In this document: positions 34,470 through 46,468 of the stretch, in pieces | How positions within the stretch are numbered: the first letter of the stretch is position 1 | Layout: each line of letters begins with the position of its first letter | Source of the DNA: Drosophila miranda | Lineage: Eukaryota; Arthropoda; Insecta; Diptera; Drosophilidae | Assembly: GCF_003369915.1 (NCBI RefSeq) | Contig: NC_046675.1 | Span: 1,426,001-1,490,000, forward strand | Direction: 5' to 3' | DNA: 64,000 nt | Program-made: the position numbers and the translations under genes | Notes under the pieces: generated by a model | What the model saw: only the letters and a program-made list of their open reading frames with translations | The model's database searches: none | What the model was told of the DNA's origin: nothing

Positions 34470-37400
34470 GTGACATTTATTTGTTGGTTACGCAAGCAGT
34501 CGCCTGTATGTAGCGCATTGCTTTAATGAGTACAATCAATTTGCACATCAATCAACGAGGCTTTCAGAGCGAGAAAGCGATGGGTAGAGATTATAGGGAG
34601 AGGTGGAGAGACAGGAGGAGGTCCTAAAATTCACTTTTGGACTGACGCCCGCGCAAATCTGTCATCAATCAGCGTCAGGCGAATGCTGCTTATCATATTG
34701 CCAGTAGACGAAACGCCTGCCACTGCATCAAATTGATATTTGCCAATACTTTTTTTGTTGTTGCTGGTGCTGGTGCTGCTCCTCCTCCTCCGCTGGATGC
34801 TCCTACGTCTGGTGTGGATGCTTGTTGTTGCTGCTGCTGCCGTTGGTCGTTGCCGCTGTGATAAATGTCATCTGACATGACAAAATATGCTCTCTGCGGC
34901 TGCACAGAGACGTGACAAATGTCGGCAGGGAGCATGAAATGCTGGAAAATTACCCATAAATGGTCGAATAAATTGAATTAAAAATTCAAAATACATACGA
35001 ATGTATGTATGCGTGCATGTGTGCGTATACATCAGAGAAGTGTGTACCAGAGCATTTATCTTACCCAAATTTTGTATTTTATCCAGCAGATCTAGCACCC
35101 CCAAAATAGAGAGCGATGCATTTCAGCATTCGGATTCGGTGAGTGTATCCGTCTTGAAGGGCCCTACACGACCCTCAAACAGAGACAGCCAGGCAGGTGA
35201 TCGTCCTTCGGGGCTGTGCTGCCAAGTGTTTCCCTAAGTAAATCAAATATTTGTCCATATTCTATCTCCGTTGAGCTGAGCGCTTCCAGTTAATATTTGC
35301 TCTGCTTAAGACCCAATTCCATCCAAAGCGCAACTATCAACGAAGCTGAAGGACAACTTTAATGCACACAGCTCTGCCATTAAGAGAGGCTCCTGGAGCC
35401 TGGAGCTGTGGAATGTGGATACTGTGTACAGAGGGGTGGGGGGGAGGCACTTGGGGGGAATCTTGTTAGGCTCTTGAGCCACTTGCAGCTGCTACTTTGG
35501 CAGCTTCTTTGCCACGATACGATGTCCTATACCCATCTACGGGTACTGGTATGGGTATCTACCAGCTTGTTTTCAATTATCAGACATTACACTTAGATAC
35601 ACACATGAATACACATCACATGGCCCCCTTCCTCTCCACCCCTGACAGCTTGTATGTGTGAGCGAACACTGAGGAAACTTTTTATGAACACGTCTGCATT
35701 TTACATTCATAGATAGAAAGAGAAAGCTATGTGTGTGTGTGTGCTCGTATAACTCGAATAAGAATCTCCCACACACATTCACTCACATGGCTGATTAGCA
35801 ATGGCACAATTAACCCCCTGAGGCCTACACAATGTGGGGAAGGAAATTGAAATCACCTTTTTACATCCTCCCCCTTTGCTGTCCGTAGCGAACAATGACT
35901 TGGCAAGTTTTAATTAACCCATTGTGTCGCTCTTCCTGCTTCGTGGCAACAATTATCATACGTATGCACAATACTACATATCATGTATGTACATATATAC
36001 CCAATAAGCTCGACAAAATGTCGCTGACAGTCAGCAGTTTTTAATTAACTTTTACGCTTCGTTCGGGGCGTTTCAATGGCAACATAAATTCGAGATTAAA
36101 AATAGCCGCGATTTGTGGAATTCCTTGTCGTTGCCTTTGATTTTAGACAAGAGCCTGGGTAATTCGCTGAAGTTCGTGGTAAAAGAACGTTAGCTGTGCG
36201 GCTGGTTTGGTAATACATGGTGCTCTCCGCCTGCACACTTTTGATCTTCTTCTATGCTCCATTGAGTTTCTCTTCCAGATTAAGTCTTTAATTGCACAAA
36301 ATGAAAAAACAAACTTAAAGATAATTCATTTCACAGAGTCTCATGATTTTCCCGGAATAATGAGAGTATCCACGTTATCAATTTAATTCCTGGAACAGAC
36401 AGACAAGAGCTCTTCCATCGCTTGTGGGTGTTTAAGCCGAATTTGGTGGGCGAATTCCTTCTCATCTTTTATAGTTTTTCCTAAAGTTTTTTTTTGTTTT
36501 TTTGCTCTACAAAGTTTTTGTAATGTGTGAAATTTTGTGCCTGCCGCAATTTTTCCTTCTGGTTGTCGCTTGAGGCGCCTCGAAAGTCTTTTGTCTGCGG
36601 TTTCTTGCAATGTGTGTGTGTGTGGTGAGGTTGGGGGCGGCGTGGAGCGTCTTAATTAGCTAATGGCTGCCTTGCTACTCGTCCTTGCAAGGCACGAAGC
36701 AGAGCTTAGACTGCTTTCCAGCTCAAACTCAATTTGCCACGTAACAAACTGCCCTGATTGGCATGCAAAAAAAAGAAGACAGAAGGTGGCTGCCAACCAG
36801 AGTCGCCTTCACCTTCGCCATTGCCTTTCGTCTTTTCTCTGCATTTTATTAGTAATGAAGCCGGGCGGGCGGCCAGCGCTTCCTTTTCTTTTGTCAGGCC
36901 TTAATGCATTTTCAGGGGATTTGGCCAGAACGAAACTTTAATACTGCTCAGCCTCTTCTAGTGCAGCACTAATTTCAATTCGATGCAATTTGTGGCACGT
37001 CCAAGGTCGGGTTCATGTCCTTTTCCCTTACCCAAGATCCTCTGGAAACATCTGCTAAAGTACACTTAATGGTTTATGTAAATTCCGGCTCCTCCGACTG
37101 GCCCCTGAAAGCGACTTTTAATATGTTGCCACATAAACATTTCGCTGCTCTGTGGTTTTTCGTCTATACATATATACGTATACGTATCTGTTGGCTTTTA
37201 TGTAAATGGCTGGCTGGCCAACAGTGCGTATGATGTACACATAAAATGTTTACGAGTGCCGTAATAAAATCAAATCAAAATTTAATGCTTATACAAGACA
37301 GGAGTGGGCTGGCGCCGGATGGAGTGGAGTGCAGGGCTCTGTTGGTCAGCAAGAGGAGAGCCTTTTATGGCTTTGCATCCATCAAAATGTCAAATGAGCT

Positions 37401-38771
37401 GTCCACACACACACACTCACCATACAGATGGTTGGATATGGCTGACCATATGGATATATCCTGACCAACCGTCCCATCCCTCAAACAATACGTACCTTTG
37501 TTTGCATGCCAGCCCCGCCCCTCCACAGGAGCATCAATCAGGCTGCAGTCGGGAAATGAGTCCATCCAGGATCCAGGATTTACGCCTGGCGCCTGGGAAG
37601 AGTTTCACCTAATCCATTTTACGTGCATGCTATGAATATCCCAAGGCCACGTCTCGACTCCACTTCATTTACCGCTCTGGTCGAGCATAAGAAATGAATT
37701 TCCTATCTGTAAGGGAAAATTCGTGTTTTCTGTCCCGACATCCCCCATCCCCCACCTCCCATTTCCCATCCCTCATTCATCTTCCGATGGTGATTTCCTC
37801 TTCCGGCAAAAGTCATCATCAAAAATCCCAAAAATCTACAATTCTCTTTTACTTAATCTATGTAAATGGAAGAGGACTTAGAAGGTATGCTGCAAGCCAT
37901 AGCTCGACTCAATTCTCACACACAATTTAAATATAAAACAACAACCCATTCAAATGACTGGCTGATGAAAAGCTTACGAAAATTAAAGTTCCAAAACTGC
38001 CAAGGTTTTACTAAATGCTGTCACTTGGCCCAAAACGGCTTACGAGCTGTTTGTTATTTAATTCAATGTTTTAAGTCCTAAAAGCTAGCAGCTTCCAGTG
38101 TGTGAAATGGCCAAATAAATTTGATGCTGCTTGCATTTTTCCTTGCTCTAATAATTTCAAAATTCAAGTGAAACCTTTAACAATATCTTTTTAGTATAAT
38201 GACATGAAAAGTAGAGTAGCAGTAGCAGTAGAGTAGTTCATGGGAACAGCTGAAATATAGGACAAATATGCATTTATCGACACCAAACGCATTTCTTCGT
38301 GGGATGCCTACGTCTCGATCCGCCCTACTACAGACACTGATTAATCTGGCCCTGATGCCAAGCAATTTGGATCAGAATATCGATATAGGCACGCAAAATG
38401 TTCTAAAATTTCACATCCGAATGCGACCAGCATCTTGAAATAATCGCAAGAATGTATAGAATTTACCCAAAGCTGCTTCAAGGTTACTGTTGAACTTTTG
38501 CGGCGGAAATAATTTAGCAGAACGCTCCAAATTTGGCCTTGAGGCGGGGTCGAACGCAAAAGTTGTTCGCTCTTCAAGAGCCTCACGAGCGCGGTGATTT
38601 CAGTCGCAGGCAGTGCCCGGCCGCCCGCCCACTTCGTTCGCTCATCGCCAAGTCAATCAAGTTTTAATGATGCCACAATAGACCCACCCGCTGAATAATT
38701 TACGAAATGTCCACGGGGCATTATTCTCGGGGTGTTGTATTTGTCCGTCTTACACCCTGACTCTCACTCTT

Positions 38772-38802
<31 letters not shown>

Positions 38803-39664
38803 TGTAGATTGTTGCATACTTATGGGCTGGCTGGAATCTGAAATTTTAATTGCTGGCCATTTTCCTTAAGTGTCGGGCAAAATTTTGAAATAATTCATGC
38901 GATTCCTAGCGAGGGAAACAAGATTGCAGTAAGGTTTTCGATTTACACATTTTTATTTATTGAAAAATACGTTTTCGGCTTCATTTCTTTGTCGTAAATA
39001 GGTTTGCATTTTGGGGACTTTTTTTTGGGTGTTTAGACATATGCATTTTATGATATGGTTTCCAATTATGGATTTTCGTATTCGACTAGCTCATTACACG
39101 AGTACTCGTACACACACAAAGACATACCCAATACATATACATATATACTATTAGATACTATATACTATAGCTTGGTTTTTAGACCCTGTCTAAGGGTCTC
39201 GTAGTTGAACTCTAAAAATACAATATGCTCTCTCGTGAGTTTGCTTCAATGTTTTTTGGTTTTCATTTAGCGACAAGACAGTCTAAAAGTAATTTTTGTT
39301 TGTTTGTTTTCTTTGGGTTTTTGCCAACATTTCTCATTGTTTCGCCAGATTGGGGTTTAATTCATTTTCATTAGGGCGACAGCGGTCCGCCCCAGCGTCC
39401 ATCTTCATTATCCAACAGGGCCAGAGCCAAAGCCAGAGCCAGCCGATTGTCCATCCATTCTGGTGGCGCCGCTGGACGCCACCGTAAGCCTCTCCGCCTA
39501 CGTAGCATTGGGGCCCGGCCCCATCCGGAGGAGACTAATTCAAATTTAGTTTACCTCAGTCAATGCCACTGTCTGCCCTCCAGCCTCCAGCCTCCCACCA
39601 CATCACAGTCGCCTCCTCGGGGGCCTAGCTGCTGGCTGCTTTCTGCTTTCCGCCGAGGCACGCC
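34470..39664. other. Intergenic, serpin cluster to zinc-finger gene
   Basis: No supportable gene is seen. A minus-strand frame at 34693-34935 encodes a short Gln run and a Gly/Ala/Pro-rich stretch; it could be an exon but has no clear splice partner. There are TG tracts at 36611-36623 and 38772-38797, and AT-rich stretches with TAATTA words typical of homeodomain sites. A GC-rich segment near 38585-38640 has an Inr-like TCAGTCG and might be a promoter. Confidence 0.55.
38772..38797. repeat. (TG)n microsatellite
   Basis: About thirteen uninterrupted TG units. Confidence 0.92.
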
Positions 39665-42600
39665 TTACAACAGCCTCTCCAGATCCTCGCTCTCCGCATC
39701 GCTGATGAAGGAGTCGGTGTCTGTGAAGTAATCATCGTCACATCGATTGCGTCGACAGCAGACGCGGCGACCCATCTCCTCATCGCTCCAGTGCTCGAAT
39801 TCCTCCTTGTGGTGCTCCAGCAGCATTAGCGAGGGAAACAAACTATCGCAGCCACTGCAGCTGTCGAGTGGAGGAGTTACAAACAATTGACGGGGAAAAA
39901 AAGTGAGGGAAAAGTGAAAAGTGAGGGCGTCCGCTGGCTTAATTAAGTGCATATTCCCTTACCCAAAGTGTCGCTTCTTCTGTTGGTGCGAAGCCAGCTG
40001 ACGGTGACAATGGAAAGCCCGGTCGCACACGTTGCAGGTAAGCGACTCATCTGAAAGTGGAAGGGATTGACTCTCTCTGCGCCGTACCTCTGGCTCATCA
40101 GTTAGCCATTATGCCACACGGACACAGCACTCACCGTAGTCATCATCATCGTCAGCCATGGCCAGGGCATGCAGTCGACTTATTGTGTTTTCGTTAATCT
40201 CCTTCGATGTGGAAGGGGCCCCAGCAGCAGCAGCAGCAGCAGCAGCCAGCTCCTTTGATGTCTTGCCTTTGGCCTGGCACAGACCCAGCTCGCACAGGGC
40301 ACTCTCCACCACAAAGTTGCCCTGACAATCGGCATCCGTGCAGGCTGAAAGCGACAGGTTGCCATTCCCATTTCCACACCCATTCGCGTGGCCATTCCCG
40401 TTGACATTGACGTTGGCATTGGCTTCACCTGGTGGCTCTCCATTGCCGTTGTTGGCATGGCTGCTGCAGCCAGCATTGGAGTTTGCTCCGAGCATTTCAA
40501 AGTCGTCTAGCTCATCGAACGGATCATCGATTTTGTGGCCCAGTGACACGACATCGTCGGCCTCGGCACTGAGTCGTCCGTATGCCTTCCGTGGGGGACG
40601 CTTTACGTATTTGTCTGACATAGAATGAGGGTAGGAAATTCATGAAGGATATTGATAAAACTTGCCGTGTCTCCGTTTAAATGGCTTTCACTTTTTTTGC
40701 ACCACTTTCTTTGTCTTTCCCACAGATTGGGAATTGAGAAATGCTGCTCCTCAATGCAGCAACCAATTTATGGAGGGAGGCCTTTGTGTCGCTTTCGCTT
40801 GTCACTGAGACAAAACTTTTCCTCTTTTTCCCCATTCATTCTCTGTCATTCTCTGCCTCTGTCCTCGAAAGCCGCGAAGTGATAAAATGGGATTTATTGA
40901 GGGTATTGTGTTTGTGTCTGATTGGAGGGGAAAGAGTACCATAAATAGTTTTCTGGCTCTACGCTCTACGCTATAAACCTTTTATTTACGGCCCAAAAAT
41001 TAATGGAACGAGTATGTTGGATTTTTTATGACCAGTTGGTCATTCGAGGTCTCATTAGCAGCTCATTATGTGGGCTTGACTCACTGCTGCCTGGAATTGC
41101 AATCGGGTCCACCAATGCGTATACGTGACGACACGAAATTGCCATTTCTGGATTGAACGCCTTTAAATGTTTAAGTAAACAAAAGTACAACGTGCTTAAA
41201 CGGTTTTAGTAAATCGAGATCTACTTTTATTTTCGTCTTCGAATTGGTAACGGAACGAATATCAACTCCACAGCGAATCCTCCCTCATAAAATATCGCTT
41301 AGTGGTTGTCCTCTTGTCGTCTGTTCCACTTGTGGTTTCTCCGACCAAAAAGCGAACACGAAAATATGAAAAGTGCGACTGAAAGAAACCCTAACAAACT
41401 CCAAAACCCATGTACATACATATGTAGAGCGTATGGCAGTGGTTGAGCAGCAGAGGAAGGGACGGAGAGATGGCGTTGAGTGAAACTCAATTTTATCGCC
41501 AAATTGTGCACCACCAGAGTTGGGGCGCTAAATGCGTATGCTGCAGACCGACCTTAAGAGCAGTGCTTACCGCGCGGCCTGACTACTCTGGGACGGGGAG
41601 TGTGTGTTTGCGATTCAAATTTATGACACAAAATGCGAGTTCCGTTCGGAAGAGACCGCCTTAAAGTTTAGCAAGAACATCCAGAGAGACTGTAATCTCG
41701 CCGAGATAAAAGTTTCTCTCGATTCTACTTTAGAATTACAGCACAAATTATTACAAATGATGCCGCCCGGCGGCAACAAAGTATAAATCATGGCAGAAAC
41801 AACAGAACAGACAGGGGCCAGCGTTATTAATACGCCAGATAAATGCCTAATAATTCTTCTCCTGCTGAGACTGAGACCCAAGATATTCTTCCCAGAGAAC
41901 GAGAAAATGCCAACCATAATTTATGATATGTTTTTTGTTGTTGTTGTTGTTGTTGCTATCATTTCGGTTGTCTGGGAGAGCAGCTACCAGAACTAATGAT
42001 GCCTGCAGCCAAAGAGAGTGCCAATGAACAAGGAAAGCCAAAACAGCGAGACCTTCCAGAGCCTAGAGGTTGAGATACTCTGGCAGATCTAGTCTGTTTC
42101 GAGTGTGAAGCCGGGAAAAGATGTTTTTCTCTCTGCTACACGGCTCAAAATCGTAATACCCTCTGGCATAAAGAGTACAAAATTACAAAAAAAACGCTGG
42201 AACCTCAGCTAATTGGCTACACATAGATACGCACACACACACACACAGAGATGCTAATTGCCGTTGCTTGTTTTAAAATTTACTCGCCTCTCCCCTCGCA
42301 AGTGTTTTCGCAAATTGAATGCACAAACGCATTATTATCAATGACAAATGGCTGTCATAATTATCGGTTAATGCTGCTGCCATATGTTGTCCCAGCATTT
42401 TCATAACTGATATTTACATCAATCCCTCTCTTTCACTCACCCACACCCACATCGACATCAACACCCATCTCTCTTTCCGCTCATTATGTGAGGATGTGTG
42501 AGGACAATACATATGTTGACAAAAGCTTAAGGGCGTCCGCCGCCCTACTCGTACATGTTGTTGTTGGTATTTGTTCAAGTTGGTAAATTAAATTTTTTAT

Positions 42601-44349
42601 GATTAAATTTCACGTTTGCCGAAAGCGTTCGAAAAAAATAACAAATTGCCCATTGCAATTAATGGCGCAAAATGTTGGCGAATTTGTAGAGTGAATAATG
42701 GCAATTTGCAATATTTGCAATATGCGGAAAGGTTAACAATTATTGGCAACGAAATTTTTAATTAAATGTTGATTTAATGGGAAATCACCGATTTTTCGTG
42801 ATAGCGGAAACTGTTTGAGGCAAAAAAATTCAGGGAGGGATGGTGGATTACTTCATCGTCTAGAAGACGTGAGTGTCTGACAGTAAAGTACAGTAAATCA
42901 TACTCGCAACAGCCTGTGAGGGAGTGCTTTTCGCATATGGTGTCTTTGAGGAGGATTTCGACTGGGTTTTGCAGCAAAGCAGCTAAGCCTCAGGGTTTTA
43001 GAGGCTTCTCTTTAAGAACCTTGAAACTAAGCAAAAAATCAATTGGAAAAGCTAAAAAAATTGCAATCAAGTAAAAATTGACATAGTCAAAGCTTTGAAA
43101 AACAGATTGCCTGCCAAGTAAAATGAGTGTTAGTGAAACTAATTTAAACTGCGGCTGAAACTGTAATTGCCATTTGGCCGTGTTTGCTTCCAGTTTGCTC
43201 CAACTGATTAATATGCACATCCGAGCATGTGTATGTGTATTGGACGGATCTATAAATTGAGAGACTCCCCGGGGGCTATAAGCCGGGGGGATGGGACACT
43301 GCGCAAACAATGCAGGAAAAATCGAACAAACCAACAAAAACCAACTAAAAATCTCGATGACATGCCTCTGGGATGCCTCTTTCTATCTTCTGGCCATTTC
43401 CTGTGCGGGCGTGAGATTTAGCGCCTAGACAAAAGCATCTGGGAACGGGACCGAGGCATAAATTGTTTTATTTTCCGACAGTCACATCCGTGCCACGTTT
43501 AGGTCCTGACACGTGCGGAGGCTCATTATTGCGTAGGTTTTCGAGGGGCTCAATGTTATTTGCTTTACTTTGTGCTACACCCACTCGCACTTTGTGTTAC
43601 CCCTAGATATTCTCTGCCAGAGATAAAGAGAAACAATATAGCATATGCACGCACATGTAAATATATTCCACAAGTCATTTCGAGAATTCTAATTATCTTG
43701 TTCTGATAACGAGTCTGAGTTGGGCTTAGGCACGGAATTCGGGACTTAACAGGAACATGATGTGCATTTAAAGCAAAATATTTCCCCAGGAATTAGAGAC
43801 GAAGCTAAATCTGAGCTGCTGTCATGTTTGTATGTGAGAATCGTTACAGGAAGGGAAGTTTGCTTCTATTTAAATTAAAGCTTTCAAGGGGGAAGTCTAC
43901 TTTTCTTTCTCATTGCTGTAGTTTCGGGATGCTCTGGGACTTCAGCTTCCCTACCTCTACCTCTTCTTGTTCTTTTTTACATGCATTTCCTGCTAAGAAT
44001 AGAAGTCTCTCAAGGAAACTTCCCTTAACAAACCTTTCTTGAGGCTGTCAAAGTATCTGTTAATGCCTTCCATTGATAATCTCTTATTCTATTCTATTGT
44101 ATCCATAATTTTCGCTCGCAAAAGTTTGACCCGCAATTATATTAATTACAGACGTAACCCATAATTGATTAATCGTCCCAATTAATGGCGGACTCTGGCA
44201 CGAAACTGATTGCTGCTGGCCATCGGCGATTTACCTTGTGTGCTGTTGCTGTGGTTACTTCCGTTCGAGTTGTTCTTGGAGAAGCTGCAGTTGTTGTTGA
44301 GGGAATTGAAGAAGTTGGCGGCGCCCGTGCGGCGTAGAATCCAAAACAT
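39665..44349 (-). CDS. Acidic protein with two close-set C2H2 zinc fingers
   Basis: Proposed coding exons: 44349-44235, 40614-40135, 40050-39963 and 39860-39665, giving 292 residues. The last three are firm. The first encodes MFWILRRTGAANFFNSLNNN and a Ser/Asn-rich run; it has a CAAAATG start context, a GTAAAT donor in matching phase, and a promoter upstream. A start at 40621 (MSDKYVK, 256 residues) is the alternative. The middle is acidic and Asn/Gly-rich, with an eight-Ala run. Two zinc fingers follow at residues 204-226 and 229-251, both C-X2-C-X12-H-X5-H. Only two residues separate them and there is no TGEKP linker, so RNA or protein binding is as likely as DNA binding. The tail has Cys-Cys-Arg clusters and ends in CK2-type acidic Ser/Thr motifs. 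I cannot name the gene. Confidence 0.78.
40218..40243. repeat. CAG/CTG trinucleotide tract encoding polyalanine
   Basis: About eight triplets, read as GCT codons (Ala) on the minus strand within the zinc-finger gene. Confidence 0.85.
40615..44234 (-). other. First intron of the zinc-finger gene (3.6 kb, proposed)
   Basis: Bounded by a minus-strand GTAAAT at 44234 and TATGTCAG ending at 40615. No other gene is seen inside. It has many AATTAA words (42570-42780), a (CA)n tract near 42232-42246 and a GTT repeat near 41937-41954. Confidence 0.6.
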
Positions 44350-44596
44350 TTTTGATTATTTATATTTTCGTTTACTTTTTTTGATATGTGTGGCAACGCG
44401 GAGAAGTATGCTATGGACAATGCCGCACCGACGGCATTTCCACGCCACGCGGCGGACGCTGATAAGCGAAGTATAGAGACTGTGGAGCCTCGGACACGAT
44501 AAGCGACGACTACGACGTGGACGAGGACGAGAACTCACGAGCAGCGATGGCCGAGAGCTGCTGGCGACCGTGTTGTGTCGATGGATGTCTTCAGCC

Positions 44597-44633
44597 GACT
44601 GACGGGAGCCTGCCTCGGGACTCGCATTTTATA
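44597..44633 (-). promoter_or_regulatory. TATA/Inr promoter of the zinc-finger gene
   Basis: Minus-strand TATAAAA at 44633-44627 and a perfect Inr TCAGTC at 44602-44597, with A+1 at 44600, 33 bp apart. Just upstream lies a GAGA-rich run (about 44643-44695). The predicted leader is about 250 nt and runs to the ATG at 44349, preceded by AATCAAAA. Confidence 0.7.
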
Positions 44634-44699
44634 GCGCTCTCTCTTTCAGCGACAGAGAAAGTGAGTTTTGAGAGAGGGAGAGAGTGAGTGAGAGTTTTC

Positions 44700-46468
44700 G
44701 GTTTTATGTTCTCCCCGTAACGTAAGGCCTTACGTCGAGGACTGCTCTTTTGATGTCCCGTCCCGTCCGCCACTTGGGGCTCTGGGCTCTGGGCTCGGGG
44801 TAAACACTAAACTTGACCTTCGTCAACAGTTGCATGTTGTGGGTCCGCTGGCAGCTCATAATTTGTTTTGTTTAATAAATGATTACGTATGCGTCGTGTT
44901 GACACAACCCCCGTCTCCGTGATAGACCCGATTGAAGCCAGCTGTCAGTCTGTGCTGGCGCTGGAGCTGAAGCCACTAAAATGCCTATCAATCATTCAAA
45001 CCGGAACCGGATACAACATTGTTGTCCCTCCTTTCGCTGGCAGACAGTGTTTAAAGTTTTTATATGCGTCTTATCGGACTGGGGCTGCGCTGCTCAATTA
45101 GACGGCGACGGCGGCGACAATGACTCGGGCTCTGTGACTCTGTGGAAGCGGAAATGCCGCACGACACGCAGCCGAACGCCATTCAACTTAACTGCTGGCA
45201 ACACATGCATCCCATCCGCAGCAAAGTTTCCACTTTATGGTTAACGCTTTCCTACGCAAACAAAGCTGGAATGAAGGGTGTAGATGTCGATGATATTCCG
45301 ACTACAGGATACCTGGTACTCGGCATTGGCATTCAGCAGAAGCGCACATCGCTGGCAAACTCTGAATGTCATGAACATTGCACAGTCTTAAAGACCTTCC
45401 TTCTTCCGGCACTTCAAGGTTATACCCTTACTCGTTGATGTTAAGAGGTATCCGCCTACCTACACTCGCACCATTAGCGTTCAAGTGCAACGCCAGTTCA
45501 TGCCCTGCGAAGTGTCGCCTCGCATTTGGCTTCGTCTCAATGCGTTTATTTGTTGCACGCGCTGGTGGCTGGTGGCTGGTTGCTGGTTGCTGGTGGATGG
45601 TGTTCTTAAAGCGCTCTCAACTTTAATGCCGCTCGACAAATGTCTGGCCACAGGACACAGGACAAGACCAGCCATAGCCATCAGCAGTGATTTGATGAGT
45701 CAGTTTCGGGTCAGCGCTTTTGGCTTTGTTCAGGGTAACACGATACGATGATTGTACAGGGGCACACATATACAGAGAGTGGCTGTTTATAATGGGGGAA
45801 GGCATACGTGTGGAGTGTGGAGTATGGAGGCGAGGCTAGTGCCTTAGTGTGCATAATAGATTTGCAATGAATTATTTAATCAGAGAGTTGACGTTCAACA
45901 ATTCAAATTGCCACAAATTGCGCCCCGAACTTTTGGCACTGCCTGCCAGCATTACAAATTCATTTGGTACGTGCCAAAGTCACAACGAATGAATCCAAAT
46001 GGATCCCATCCAAATGATTTGCCGTTTGAACTTTCGGATACTCGTATGTTGCGCCAAAACTTTTGCACATAAATTATGCACTATTAAACGCTCATGGGTT
46101 ATGCATATCCGCACCAAGCAAACATCATTGAAAACAACAAGAAACCACTCTGACAACAATTAGATACATTTCCATTCAGAATTCATGTAACCAGATGTCC
46201 GACCAATCGTGCGAACTGATGTCAAATAGGACACTTGAACCCTACTATTTAGTTTGCATTTTGGATCTTGAGTCTATAAATGCATCACCTGCCCCTGCCA
46301 CATGATGTGATTGTCGGTTCGGTATTCCCTATGTGCCTCAAAATGCCTAAAATTGATAGTTATATTTATTCAATGTGGTCCTTGGAAAGTTGCTAGCTTG
46401 AAAGCTATGCAAAGTTGACAGACTCGACCTCAATCAATATTGATGGGCGGGCATTCGGTTTACTGGGA
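44700..46468. other. Intergenic, zinc-finger promoter to transporter 3' end
   Basis: No supportable gene is seen. Short plus-strand frames here have no recognisable family. A GGTTGCTGG-type repeat occurs near 45570-45600. Confidence 0.6.

Noticed and set aside
40207..40628. Plus-strand frames over the zinc-finger gene
   Set aside because: They are antisense to a well-supported coding exon.
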